A stretch of DNA of 64,000 bases from Sialis fuliginosa (GCA_961205875.1 OY540814.1:13250993-13314992), one strand, 5' to 3'; positions 34,722 through 46,639 are shown, numbered from the stretch's first letter. The notes: generated from the sequence alone by a model not told the origin. Numbers and translations: made by a program.

Positions 34722-35051
34722 TTGTGTAATGCCACTGAACCTACAACTCTCCACCCTCACCTCCCGGGAAACCTCCACGGCGAGATTTGTAACAACGGCG
34801 GCGGTGACGACGTTAGAGAAAGACGCACAGATGCCGGCGGAAACTTTAGCACTGCGGTTGTAGATTGGCCAATAAATGAAGCAGACGAAACTTTATGTGA
34901 GTCTGACTTTGATGTCGCATCAGTTGTGTTTTTGTCAAATAAATTACCAATGTTATTTGATAGTTTATGTTTTCATGCGTACCATAATAACATGTTTTAT
35001 TTTTGTTATTATAGAGCTTTAGCGGTTATCGGTTCTGTCGTTTTGTATTAA
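34722..35051 (+). other. Exon-like open frame, 109 codons, unidentified
   Basis: This is the longest open stretch in the window and the only one that is GC-richer and compositionally protein-like in its first ~80 codons, with Gly-Gly-Gly-Asp-Asp and a run of charged residues. It opens with TTG (no upstream ATG in frame), so as a gene it could only be an internal or partial exon. The last 25 codons are AT-rich. The minus strand also reads open over 34593-34778. No domain recognised and no homology known to me. It follows a retroposon and a CATA microsatellite. It may be an exon, a captured gene piece or chance. Confidence 0.25.
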
Positions 35052-35312
35052 ATTGTTTTCTTGGATTCTATCTCGCGCAGTACTTTGACTACTGTTTTTT
35101 CAGAATATAAAATTAACTGTTTCAAAGCCAAAATAACAAACAATGAGTCAAATTAACAATCAATCAAGAAAGTTATATAAGCAAGGGAACCTTTTCAAGT
35201 GGTAAAATCGTATCGAGTTCAAATTTTGTATATAGTTAGAGGAGGTCAGGGGTTGTAAGAAAAAATATTTAAGCTGCGGTCAAACGGTTTAAGGAGGCGA
35301 ATAACAAAATAT

Positions 35313-35555
35313 AAAGCAGATGCTATGATAATATAATAATTAATAAATAGATTTCACTAATAATTAGTTTAAATGTCCACCATTTTCCGACACCGATTGA
35401 CCGATTGCAATCAAATTAAGCTGTTTTACAATTAAGTATCTCTAGATTATGATTCAGTTATGGCAGTAATTAAACAACAAATATTTATAATTTAATACAT
35501 TTAATTAAACAAGTGTCCAACACCGGGGTATAATCCAAGATTGGTGACAGTGACT
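35313..35555 (+). mobile_element. TA-flanked MITE, family A, copy 4 (5' truncated)
   Basis: Only the right half of the family is present, from AAAGCAGATGCTATGATAAT through CAACACCGGGGTATAATCCA to the right end TTGGTGACAGTGACT, followed by TA (35556-35557). The left part is replaced by unrelated sequence (35180-35310). Confidence 0.8.
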
Positions 35556-35559
35556 TATA

Positions 35560-36525
35560 GCCTCACTACTTTAAAAAAATACAATATAATACAAAAAAAT
35601 ATCAAGAATATAAAAAATGTGACAAATAAACATTCCATATGTAGGTTACCATACTATCTTATTCTACATATATTTATATTTTACATACGTATAATTTTAT
35701 CTTTTACTTCAAAAACTAATACATATTCACTAGATAAATATTATACTAACAACTATAACATTTTATCAAATACATTAATCAAATAATAATTGATTAAATG
35801 TATATATAATTTTTGAATGTGTCATGAAAACGTTTACGGTGTGGTTTTATAAAAATTAAAAATATTAATTATAATACCATACGCAGTTTTAAGATAACCT
35901 ACTTATTAATTAACAACGCAGATTTAATATTGATTAAATGTATAAGGTCCGTATATAAATAACTTAAAATGTCACTTTAATTATGTGAAAATATACGTGA
36001 GTACTTTTACAACGTAATTATTAAAAAATAACTCATACAATCGCTATATATCTTAACAACACATTTTATACTAGACATGGAGTGAAAGTAATTTACAGTT
36101 TGTTTTAGTATTTGTAATTATGAACTTTGTAGATTTGTTTCTCGGTTTCTTGGTATTAAACAATCAATTCGTATTAATTATTTTTAAGATGTCATAAGTC
36201 TTCTACCCAGCGGTAGATTGAAAATATTGGTCGCAATAGACCATGAAATCATTTTCTCTCTTTATAAGGTTTTTCCTTTCTTATACATATAGTATCAGAA
36301 AGCATATTGTTAAGTCATTTTTTTTGGAATTCCAGATTTTGATTTAATTATCCATTTTGACCTTCCCTGATTTTTGCCATAACTTCTGTATATTTGTCTG
36401 TTTGTAGACGTTATAACTCAAAAAAAGAAGAAAACAGAGAAGAGTGAAATTTTATATTTAAGATTAATTTTCGTCATGGAAGAAAACCTATTTTTCTTAT
36501 TTGAAATTGTTTACCCTATATAGGA
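35560..36525. other. AT-rich non-coding DNA
   Basis: No gene, no paired repeats recognised; the 81-codon frame at 35541-35786 is low-complexity. Confidence 0.5.
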
Positions 36526-36529
36526 CACG

Positions 36530-37120
36530 GCCATTGGCAAATTCGGTACTACTACAATCAGAACTCTATTAATCTATCTTTGTCGTCCGTCTGTCACAGC
36601 AAAATATCTCGTAAACTATGTAAACTAGAAACTTGAAAATGTAACTACCTAAACGACCTAAAAATTTTGGAGAACACAAAGATTTAGGGAACGCTATACC
36701 ATAGACCTAAAATTAGGCTAGAACAATAGATCTTAATCCGTAGCACGGAACATGTAACATTTTTTTTCATATTCCCCCCTCCGTCTCTATATCGGTTAAT
36801 TTGGCTACTATCAACGACAAATACTATCATTTCAAATTTCGGAGATAAAATAATTTTTTTATGTAAAATAGTATAGACAAGTTCTTATATTATATATTAA
36901 TCTATGTATCGTTTTACAAGTAATGATAGTTCTTACATATATATTTTTTCTATCTATCTATTTATTCAGAGTAAATTCAATAATAACTCAACCGATTTTG
37001 CTAGAACTTTCACTGTTAGTATGTCTTAAAATTAATTCAGCTTAGAAAAAGTGATCTATTTATATATTCGTGATTAATAATAAGAAATAGTAAACACTAA
37101 ACTGATGTAAGAAATGTCTA
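36530..37120 (+). repeat. Retroposon-like fragments
   Basis: 36530-36800 contains TTTGTCGTCCGTCTGTCACA and ATCTCGTAAACTATGTAAAC; 36950-37060 contains CTATCTATCTATTTATTCAG and CAACCGATTTTGCTAGAACT. Both read like the simple-sequence and 'accgattttg' parts of insect RTE-like repeats. No frame. Confidence 0.4.
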
Positions 37121-37199
37121 GTGCACTTGCATATATGACGACTACATTTCTATGGACAGCGCTTTACACCATACATGTAGAATACATACTCGCTACAAT

Positions 37200-37400
37200 A
37201 ACAGACCGTAAACGGAAGGGCCATTCGTGTTGTTACATTTTTACGACTGAAATATTAAAGCCATATAATTTTCCAAATTAAGTTTTTTGTTGTCGGCTCG
37301 CTGTTAGGGAAAAACAGTCTTCGGTTTTTATAGCGCGTCCGCCGTACGCAGAGCCTCATAAAAATGTGTATGATAGACATTGATGTGTACAAACATATCG
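37200..37400. other. GC-richer single-copy island
   Basis: Contains GTCGGCTCGCTGTTAGGGAA and ATAGCGCGTCCGCCGTACGC followed by AGAGCCTC. Not repeated, no frame. Confidence 0.3.
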
Positions 37401-38179
37401 TTCTAGAATTTTAATCATTTCAATTTTATTTGCCATGCCTTGTTGTTTACAACGGGAACATTAACTTGAACTCTCTTCAAAACATCACAAATTAACATTT
37501 ACCGAATGCGTCGAGATTTTGCCATTTAAAAAAATATCATTTTAGACACTAGAATCATCAGTAGTGTTTTTAAAAGAACAAATTAAAAATGAACAATTAA
37601 AAATACAAAATTTTCCATATCATGTTTTATAACAGTTTGAATATTATTTTCTGAGATATTTAGTTTTAAAATTTTGACTCGTGATGCAGACGTGTGCGCC
37701 ATCCGCATATTAGACTTGTATTATCACAAATGTTTATGCTAGTGATATAAAGGGGTAAAATACGCGTTCACGTTTATTGTTTACATTTCATATTTACTTT
37801 TTATAAATGTTACAAATACTCTGCTAAATCTTTCACGTAAATGTATTTTGTTCGTATTTCGTTTACAAAATTAAAACTGATGTTGATTTTGCGTGATTAT
37901 ATGTGTTATTGTTTAGTCGTAAATTAAAATACAACCTTTCTTTTGTTAAATAATAAATTATTAGATTTTTCTCCACTTAAGTACTTCATTCTAAAATTTT
38001 GTTTCATCGAGTCTGATTGTTAAAAAAGGTGATTTAAAATTTCAAAATAACTGAGGACCTTTTTTTTTATTTTTTTTTACTCTTAATTTACCAAATTTTT
38101 CCTATTTACTTCTACTATTTTCTCCATTCTTAGAAAATTAAAAAAAAAATATCTTTGAATTTTCTCATGAAGAACTCAT

Positions 38180-38210
38180 GGGGGGTGATTGATCATCTTA
38201 ATCACCCCCC
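38180..38210. repeat. G/C hairpin
   Basis: The 11-bp arms GGGGGGTGATT and AATCACCCCCC are separated by 9 bp. It is a striking hairpin in AT-rich DNA, and the following TATCTACGCCACTGATTACA may belong to the end of an old repeat. It lacks the T-run of an intrinsic terminator, and bacterial termination is not expected in this genome. Confidence 0.6.
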
Positions 38211-38644
38211 TATCTACGCCACTGATTACAACTATTGCAAAGTAAGTTTCGCAGTATTTTATAAGCCTATTTATTGCATTTAAGACATTTTAGCCAACAT
38301 TACCATATAAATAAACTTCCATTTCAATGCACGAACATCTGTCCGATTCAATGCGCAAGTAACCTTTAAAATTATTTAATAAACTTCATCTACACAAAAA
38401 TAAGATTTGAAAAGTAACTATAAATGTTTTGACTCAAATATATGCAATATTACACGAAACATCAAAAATACAATAAGTGTAATATTTCACCTTTGGAATC
38501 TTTTTCAAAAAAAAATTTTTTTTTACGGTGAAAACTATATTGTCAATACAAACATAACGCATGAAACGAGGCAAATGTCATATTTAGGGTGTAGTTTATG
38601 GGACTTACTGATATTAACAACAAAAGTTGAATTCATTCGTTCGG

Positions 38645-38711
38645 ATAGTTTCAATGGAATAGACATTGTCCATTTCATGAACTGTCCGTTTCATTGTGTG
38701 TCTTCCCTATA
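38645..38711 (-). repeat. Repeat end shared with 14217-14262
   Basis: On the minus strand TATAGGGAAGACACACAATG, then AAACGGACAG and AATGTCTATTCCATTGAAAC, matching 14217-14262. Probably one end of a dispersed element. Confidence 0.5.
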
Positions 38712-39289
38712 AACTTATAGCGAGTGGATAAAAAAACGTCTCCTATTTGACCTTACATTAGATTAAATTATACGAAACTGTTATTAAAAATTATGGCAAC
38801 CATTTCCCCCAAATGTTAAATTTGGTTTAAAATAGACGTTTTTCTAATGAATAATAAACCATTAATTTTAGTATAACTAATTTTATAATTCCAAACAATT
38901 GATAATTATTGTAAGATCCTAATGATGTATGTATCGCAGACTTTCCGGAGCACATTTTTGCGGAGAACACTGGCTTCAATATTATTAGCATGTTATGAGT
39001 CCTATATCTTTTCTTGTCTAAGCGTTTGACTACGTTCTACGCAAGTTAAAAAAACGTTATCAAAAAAAATTGCCTGGTCCTTTGAAACTGGATATGTATT
39101 GTTCAAAATAAATAACAAAAATTACTATTCATAAACAGCGTTCGGTTTAAAAGCTCTGTACACAGAATTAGTGAAAGAATTTCTCGTGCAGACGTTTACT
39201 CTACATGACTAAGTTGTTTTGATGGCCGCGTTGCAGCACATGCCATTTAATAAACGTCCCTCCATTCTTATACTAAACAAATAAATTCC

Positions 39290-39450
39290 ACGTTTCTTTA
39301 GATTCCTCGGGAACGAGTTTTACATCCGTCACGCGCTGCGACCCGAGTCTGTTTATATAAGACAGGGTATTCTTAGCTAGCATATTACAAACAACCCCAA
39401 GCAAACAGTTTTAGGGGATGTTGTTGGCAGGACGATTTGTCGAAGCGGGA
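39290..39450. other. GC-richer single-copy island
   Basis: Contains TCCTCGGGAACGAGTTTTAC, CGTCACGCGCTGCGACCCGA and GGCAGGACGATTTGTCGAAG. No frame or TIR; nothing else in 38800-39600 is recognisable. Confidence 0.3.
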
Positions 39451-39599
39451 ACAGGACCGTATTTGAATAATGTATTATATGAGACGATTTGTTTTTTAGT
39501 TGTTATATACATATGTATACATAACCGTTGTAGTTGAGAGTTGAATTTATAGAACGAAACTTAAGTTAAAAATAAAGCCGAGATGATGTATCGTAATCG

Positions 39600-42020
39600 A
39601 AAACCAAAATTTTCTAGGTTTTATGTCAGGCGCTATAAAGAATTTTCTCTTATATAGAGAAAAACAATTTTCAAATATTTAATTTCGAAAAATTTAGTTT
39701 TTAATTTTATATGCAGAACACATGTACATTTAATAAAAATTTTGACTTTGTTAATAATTAAAAGTAAAAAATTAAATAAAATTTTGCAACCGCACTATAT
39801 CTCATACAAAAGTTGTGCAACGGTGAATGGAAATATTTATATATGTATATATTCTCAACTCGCTATCTATTTTCCACAGTACATATATAGACTATATCTT
39901 TAATGTATACTATGGCCTCGCCAACTGTAGTTGTTGCACTCACACTATTTGCACACATTGTCTCTAATTGTAAGTCGTACTCTTTTTCTTTTACGGATAC
40001 GTCTTTACCAAAATGCTGTCATTAAGTATTGTATTTTTAGTTTTTCATTACTTTGAATAAACCTGGTTCTGAAACTACACGTGAATGTGTATATGTTTTA
40101 TAATTTGTATAGTATTTAAAAGGGTTGAAGTTTAGAATAATCAGTGTTTAAAACGTCTCTGTATACAATTTTTGTGTAGAATTTAAATAAATAGAGCACT
40201 TCCGGCGAGTTTTCTCATTTACTGTGTATTAAAAATTCTATTTTTAATATCCAATTACTCAAAAGCCATACGTCCAATATTTAAAATTGTTATACTTTTA
40301 TATATACTTTGCTCTAACGATCGAATAACCTTAAAGCAGTGGTAATAATATATATGATATACACTTGTCACCACTGTTTTCAGATAACTGATTTCAACTT
40401 AACGCGCATGTTTTAAGGTCAATCATATATACAATTTTGGCTCGTATATTTGGCAGTTTTATTACCTAGATAAAACCAATGTATGACAAATATTGACCAA
40501 GATTTATACTAATTCGGTCCTGAGGGTGGTTATTTAGACTGCCCCCACCTATGTAAACGAATGGTGCATGAAACAGGCACTTTTAACTTCACGTGTGGTC
40601 CACAAGCTTTTATGAGCCTGTAAAGATATATAGGTAAGTACAACGCGTTATGGTCTGTGTAATCAATGACGTTATTAATTGCTTGATTGTGTAATGCCCG
40701 TTAACAGGCGTGCAGTTGAACGCGTGAATATTAAATAAGCAGATCATTTCATTTATCCTTTTTGTCATGTTTAGTTTAACAATTGAAGCGAGTCGAGTAA
40801 AACAACGCAGTATGTATGGATACGTTATAGATACTTACAAACTAATGGAATGTTGAAATGTATAAAATTATTTTTAGTCATATGTGCAATGTAAATGTTA
40901 GCTAAAATATACGTACACAGTAACAAATACCACAAGTATTTAATATACACATATTAAATTAAATAATAGTAGTTTGAAAATATCTATAGTTATGATACGC
41001 TCTATAACAAGCATATACGTATGTATATTATTGTATATATCTATATAAATAGAATTCAGTAAATAAAAAATATCCGGTATAAAAGGAAGCAGCATAACTG
41101 CTCTTTTCCCGAGTTCGCTTAAATGAAAATGTATATTTTGCTGCTATATCGTAAATATGTTTCGCTTCTGCCATATATACATTTGATAGCATCAAAATAT
41201 CGATCTTGTATCTTTGATGTATGCATATCGTTTTGAAATAAAATGCGGATAGGTTTAAAAGAGCAATATATGTTCTGCTAGTATACAGTTATCTATTTAT
41301 AACTAGAACACCAACATCGTTGTTCTTTATTGCTACTTTAAGAATATAAATATCTCCCACAAGGATTACAAAAAATATCTTCGTCATCCTTCAAGACACA
41401 CTAAAGAATTTCAAATTTAATATTAGTTTGAACAAAATATGTTTTTTTAACCTTAACTTTAACAACGATAAATGTGTTTGTTCGAACATATTTCACAAAA
41501 GTTACGAAAGAGTTTTTTTGTTGAAATGTTTTATTCAAATCTAAATCACATTTTAGACTACACTTAGAAACTATTGTTTATTAGTTTATAAACTTTGTGC
41601 TTCACTTCAAATTTACAAATGTGTGTATATCTCTATACATATTTACTTAATGTAAATATCTACATTCAAACATTATTTGCTTTAATACCTCTACCTAAAC
41701 TATATGTTCATACATTCGTATTATTAAACATACGGTTATTCAAATATAGGAATGATATTCTTTTTAATAAAGGTCTATACTACTCTATACAATATATGTG
41801 AGGTTGGTTTCAAAACTTCTGTTCTACTTTAACAACACCATTTAAATGCTTCTGTATTTATGAAATAAACAACTGTCCTATTATTATATGTTTTTTGATA
41901 GTTAGTATTGTACTTTAGTATAGTATTTATTAGTTCGGATATTTTAGTTGTGTTTAGGATAAATATAATAATCATGTTTTGAAGTATACCTCAAATTTTT
42001 ACGTAGTGTTTCACATCAAC
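39600..42020. other. AT-rich non-coding DNA
   Basis: No gene or paired transposon termini seen. TATATG/TACATA simple sequence recurs (39840, 41000). A slightly GC-richer stretch at 40510-40610 (GTCCTGAGGGTGGTTATTTA, CTGCCCCCACC) is not repeated. Confidence 0.45.
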
Positions 42021-42024
42021 CATG

Positions 42025-42562
42025 CAGATACTGGGAAAAGGGGGTATTTCCGAAACTTGATAAAACGTTTTTAGGGTGATCTGAAACCATTGCATAACTC
42101 AGAAATTAAAAATCCGAATGGAATCATTTTAACCGGTATATTGGTGCGTACCCATTAAACATTTAGAGCAGCTAGCAATAAGGTTTTGGTCTCATGTTAT
42201 AGATCTCGATAAGATCTACGAGATATAAGTACAAATCATGTTTTAATGAGTGAAAAAAATCATAATGTGGGCTAAAATACGCGCAAAAGTCCGTATGAAA
42301 TATAAAAGATGCAAATAAAGCATATGAGAGAGTGTCTCAACAGCTATCGGAAAATATATCATTACCAGTATCTGAAAGGGTCAGGAGGTACAGAGCACGC
42401 CAAAATGCGAAAGTCAGCGGTTTGATCAACGACGGCGCCAACACATCATTAGTATGCAAGTTTTATTTAACCCCACTGCCACAAAGGACTCGATCTTGGA
42501 TTTGGAACGTATTCACGTCAATCCCTCGAATGCATCCCGACACAGTCTCACATATTTTTTAA
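42025..42562 (+). pseudogene. Decayed transposon with a basic coding remnant
   Basis: 42025-42260 is the plus-strand partner of 6840-7045 (AGATACTGGG, TTCCGAAACTTGATAAAACG, AGAGCAGCTAGCAATAAGG, GATAAGATCTACGAGATATA). It runs into a frame from about 42332 whose conceptual product has a basic, Arg-rich stretch (residues 14-27, SERVRRYRARQN). N-terminal Arg-Tyr-Arg-Ala-Arg segments of this kind occur in several insect transposon-encoded proteins, from memory and unverified. The frame ends at 42562 without a catalytic domain and has no ATG at its start, so this is a dead fragment. Class unknown. Confidence 0.4.
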
Positions 42563-42812
42563 TACTTGTTTTTCTAAATCTGCCAAAGACTAATCTCATT
42601 GTCTTTGGATTAATATCCAATGCCACACGTTCAATATTAATAAATAATAATCATTGAAATCTGTAGGAAATGATCATGAAATAATCATAATTTATATAAA
42701 TCGCGTTTCTGTATTGGATTGATTATGATTTGTTGCAATAAATTAGTACCTTGACTATTTATTTCGTAATGGAAAACTCGTATGTATTTTAATACGAATG
42801 TACATATCGGTC

Positions 42813-43047
42813 ATTTGCTGCAACAACGTCATAACTCAAAAATTGTGATTTTTCTGGAGACACGTTTAAGTTTTAAATTGGTATAACTTTATTTGATAAT
42901 TTTTAAATATATTTATGCACTCTCGTAGTTAGTTAAAGAATCTCAGATATGTCGTTCTTGCTGTATAAAGTACATGTGTGAACGGTTTTTTTTGTATAAA
43001 CAACTCAAAAATAGCAATTTTTGAGTTATGACGTTGTTGCAGCAAAT
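42813..43047. mobile_element. 235-bp MITE (ATTTGCTGCAACAACG ends)
   Basis: Near-perfect ~33-bp inverted ends: left ATTTGCTGCAACAACGTCAT plus AACTCAAAAATTG; right CAATTTTTGAGTTATGACGT plus TGTTGCAGCAAAT. TACATAT occurs near both flanks (42801-42807 and 43049-43055), but not directly abutting. Non-coding, class unassigned. Confidence 0.82.
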
Positions 43048-43049
43048 AT

Positions 43050-43870
43050 ACATATATGTATGTATTATGAACTAATATTTTTTGTTATTTTACACCATTA
43101 TTTAGTAAGATTTAGTATGATATCATATAAAATTCAATGCTAAAAAATAGACTTTTTTAGTATAATAAATATATATATAAAAAATTTAATTAATTTTTAT
43201 TTTCGAATACATAACCCTGAGCACACCACTGTACATAATAAATTATTGTAGATAATCTCATTAGCCTCATTTTACTTGTCAAAACATAAATTAAAATTAA
43301 ACTCTTTTATATCTACCTATTTATTACCATTTATTATCACTAAATCTCTGGTACATATAATGAATATTTTATAGTGATGTAATAGTAATATAAAACAAAT
43401 AAAAATAGAATGTAAATGTAACAAACAAAAAAACACATTAAATAAACAGATCTGATAGCAATATATAGTTACAATTAATTAATACAAATTAACAAATTTG
43501 TATTTCATTATATTTATCGAAAACGATATGACCCGATTCCCCCTTTATTTAAAAACCATCAGCATGTGTCTGATCCAAACAGCAAACATAAAACACGAGC
43601 CCTACCCTTGCGTACTTGTGTGTGCACTATTTAGTTCGGTTTGCTCGCCCTATTTTGTACAAGGTTCTGTGTACATGAATAGATAAAACAATGTAGATAC
43701 GAGAACACATAAATGCGGTGTTTAAGTATTGGACATTTATAATGTAACAGACAGAACCGTGCCGTATAATGCTATTGCCTTTCTTATGTCGGTTTTACAC
43801 TAAGCTGACAAAACACAAACTTACAAACATGAAGTTTTTAAAAAAAATCGTATTAAAATCTGTACCAGAC
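43050..43870. other. AT-rich non-coding DNA
   Basis: No gene. The 62-codon frame at 43498-43686 is Cys/Tyr-rich but unrecognisable, and nothing around it suggests expression. Confidence 0.45.
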
Positions 43871-44381
43871 GTACACTGCAAATGCTAGTTTGTTAAAAAC
43901 ACACCAAAATGTGTTACAAAACACACACGAGTGTGTTATTTGACACACATAAGTGTGTAGTCAAGATTAAGTGTGTTTATTGACACACTTATCCGTGTTA
44001 AAAGAGTAACACACTTTCTGGTGTGTAAAAAATAATTTGTAAATCATAATCAAAAATATTATTTACACACTTAAGTGTGTTGAAATGACACGTTTAATAT
44101 CTACTAACACACTTTTTGGAGAACTACACACTTTGAAAATAAACACACTTGTTGGTGTGTTAGAATATAATATAGGTGAATATAGCCTATATACATTCGA
44201 TCTTTCTCTCTCTATAGTCATGATACCATATTCGCTCTCACTCTTTTGCCATATAGAGTATATAGAACGATTTGACATTCATCATGTCGCGTCATAATCT
44301 TTCGTCGTTTTGAGTGAATTGAGCTTGATATTTGTATATTAAATTAATATAGAAAAGAAAGTTTATTGTCTGATAGGTGAA

Positions 44382-44516
44382 ATGTGTAAGTGCATTAAAT
44401 ATTCACCACAAAAAGATATATCGGGTGTAGAATTGATACGTCAAGGATTAATAAACGCAACTACAACTGACAGCATTCTGAAGATGATGCTACAGGGAAA
44501 ATTAATTATTTTATAA
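44382..44516 (+). pseudogene. Coding-like remnant in the CACTG element core
   Basis: ATG at 44382 opens 44 codons ending TAA. The frame continues, after a shift, through about 18 codons (44509-44565), and a third frame is open at 44552-44689 (45 codons, rich in Asp, Ser, Ile and Val). Three successive short frames with mixed composition look like one decayed reading frame broken by two shifts. I do not recognise the protein. The segment before it (about 44190-44330) has a CT-rich run and a GC-richer patch that could be a promoter or 5' leader. Either captured host sequence or a remnant of the element's own gene. Confidence 0.35.
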
Positions 44517-44798
44517 AAAGAAGACCCGGATAGAAATAATAAAATATGTGATATGGAATTGTAGATGAAATTTCGGATAAAAGTGATGTCCATATTGTTT
44601 TGATATCATCAACTAAAAGTGATAATAATATCGTGCCAGAGGATAAAATTGTTACAATGAATTTAGATATGCTTTATGTGGCTGATTAATCGAAGAAGAA
44701 AAAAATTATTATGTAGGGTATATTATTTAAAATCATTGTATTTATATTTGTTCAATAATAATTTCTTAATAAAATATGGTTTACAGATTTATTACATT

Positions 44799-44846
44799 AA
44801 CACGCTTTGTAGTGTGTTAATTCACTAACACACTACAAAGCGTGTT
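44799..44846. repeat. Perfect 20-bp inverted repeat, 8-bp loop
   Basis: The arms 44799-44818 and 44827-44846 (AACACGCTTTGTAGTGTGTT and its exact complement) mark the inner edge of the right subterminal array of the CACTG element. It differs from the other palindromes by a GCTTTGTAG insert between half-sites. Confidence 0.9.
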
Positions 44847-45164
44847 CAAAAAACGTGTTAAAACTACACACCTTAAAGTGTGTTTATAAAAGAACACACC
44901 AAAAAAGGGATTAAATATGACTACAAGAAAATGACACACTTAGGTGTGTCAAAACAACACACTTTGTATTTGCAGTGTATTTATTTTAAAAGAACTGTAT
45001 TGATGTGTACATAATTAGGTCCATGTATATTATACTCTCGTTCTAGTGTTAAAGCTTTGAAAAATGTGCTAATTTCACGTTCCGAAAAATTGATCACTAT
45101 TTTATCGCTGTGTTTTTATGTTGACAAGACTCGCGTTAAATACATTCATTTAATAAAAAATTAG

Positions 45165-45260
45165 ATCCTTAAAGCCTTGGCATCTTAGGTAACGGTGTCG
45201 CGTCAGCGCTTCGACGGCTGCCGAAACGTGGTGCGCTGCTCCGCTACTTCGCGTTTTTTT
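45165..45260. other. CpG-rich island of unknown origin
   Basis: About 95 bp with GGTGTCGCGTCAGCGCTTCG, ACGGCTGCCGAAACG and GCGCTGCTCCGCTACTTCGC, followed by a 12-T run. On the minus strand this reads as a GC-rich body after a poly(A) run, but no tRNA-like A/B boxes or known SINE head is apparent. Confidence 0.35.
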
Positions 45261-45646
45261 TTTTTTGCCTTGAGAAAATGTGTTTAGTGCACCATAATAA
45301 ATAATATAGAAAAAGTTAATTTCGTATTTCCATGATTTCACTTGTAATTATTATTCAATTTGTTTGAAAAAACAATTAATTAAAAACAAAGTATAATATA
45401 TCGTTTATATTTCGACGTTCTTAGTTTATTTTTTATTAAAAATGAATTAAAAATTGAATATAAACGATGTAAAGTTTTATACAATTTTAATTTATTAGTT
45501 CAGATTTTTTATTAAATTACAATTTTACATATATATATTTTTATTTCGAATAAATCTAGTTCTGTTAATGATAATTTGCAATGTAAGCTTTACAAGGTTA
45601 AATATTAATTTACATAAAACATGATTTATCCCCTAAAATTTTAACT

Positions 45647-45658
45647 GGGGGGGGGGGG
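45647..45658 (+). repeat. (G)12 homopolymer
   Basis: Twelve consecutive G in a region of about 75% AT. Could be a true microsatellite or an assembly weak point. Confidence 0.9.
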
Positions 45659-46639
45659 TATAATACTATTTATAATTAAACCATTATTCAATTTTAAAAA
45701 ATAGTAAGTAGTAGTAACAATTTTTTTTTCTGTAGGCAGCTTAATTTTCGAAATACAAATTCGTAACATTCTTTTTTTTGAACACCCGATATATGGGTTG
45801 TTCAGAAACAAGTTAAACTATCAATTTTTTTTCCAATCCTGAAAAAATAACTCTTTGTATTTTTCATTTTATTTCTTTGACGCTTAATTTGTCAACTATA
45901 ATTTTGACTTATAGGAATCTAAACGTATTTATCGTAGTTTTAATTTAATTAAAATTAAATAAAATTTAAATTAATTTGCAGAATTGAAGAGGGCAATCTT
46001 ATATGATTTACAAAAAAAAGAATCTATCTGTCTATGCCTTAACACGGCCCTGGTACAGATAGCAAAGCATTATGATTTAATATTTTAATGTTTTAACGTC
46101 AGTCAGATAGCAGATGGCCTCTTTTACGATAAAAGTTTAATAATCGACGTTTCAATGTCCGTACTGAAAGATAAAGTTAACTTTTGAGTAATGAAATTGT
46201 AACAAGAAGTATAAAGATATAAAAGGTCAGCTCATAAATAAGAAAAACTTTGTTTTTCTTTGTAAGTAAATATTATTAAAAGATACTGCGACGTTTATTT
46301 TATTTATTTATGAGTATTGTGTTATTAGAGAAAATGTTATGTTTTTAAGTTATTTTGAATATAAAATAAATAGTATACCAATTCATATATTTATATTTAA
46401 ATATAATACAATTTTCGAATGAAGAAGATATAAAATATGAGTATCTGGGGTAATTTTAAAAAAGCACAATTTTAAATTTTACGTGCGACATGTTTATTTT
46501 CAAATATAATTTGATGTTGCGTCTCGTCGGTAAATGGTTTCTTCTGGGAATGATGAGTACATAAAGAAGTACTTAAACCGTTTCAGAGATGGCGGCACTG
46601 GTTTATTATACAGTAGGCATTCCATATTGTGAACCCAGT

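Larger units (their letters stand above)
43874..44977. mobile_element. CACTG-terminated transposon with ACACACTT arrays
   Basis: Ends CACTGCAAAT and ATTTGCAGTG, with TA on both sides (43872-43873 and 44978-44979). Two subterminal zones (about 43893-44163 and 44799-44966) consist of some twenty ACACACTT / AAGTGTGT half-sites, many paired head-to-head as palindromes such as ACACACTTAAGTGTGT. The 635-bp core (44164-44798) is free of the motif and holds a decayed coding-like segment. CAC ends, a 2-3 bp duplication and dense subterminal motif arrays in both orientations are the hallmarks of CACTA/EnSpm elements; that assignment is inference. No transposase is present, so it is non-autonomous. About 1.1 kb. 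Confidence 0.82.

Noticed and set aside
38180-38210. Rho-independent terminator
   Set aside because: No T-run after the stem and no bacterial gene context.
38407-38712. 101-codon plus-strand frame
   Set aside because: AT-rich, Asn/Ile/Thr-rich and overlaps a dispersed repeat end (38645-38711); no start context or domain.
44063-44297. Overlapping frames on both strands
   Set aside because: They sit across the ACACACTT array and the start of the core; no domain and mutually exclusive.
45647-45658. G-quadruplex
   Set aside because: A single G12 run without further nearby G-tracts; best treated as a homopolymer or assembly-sensitive site.
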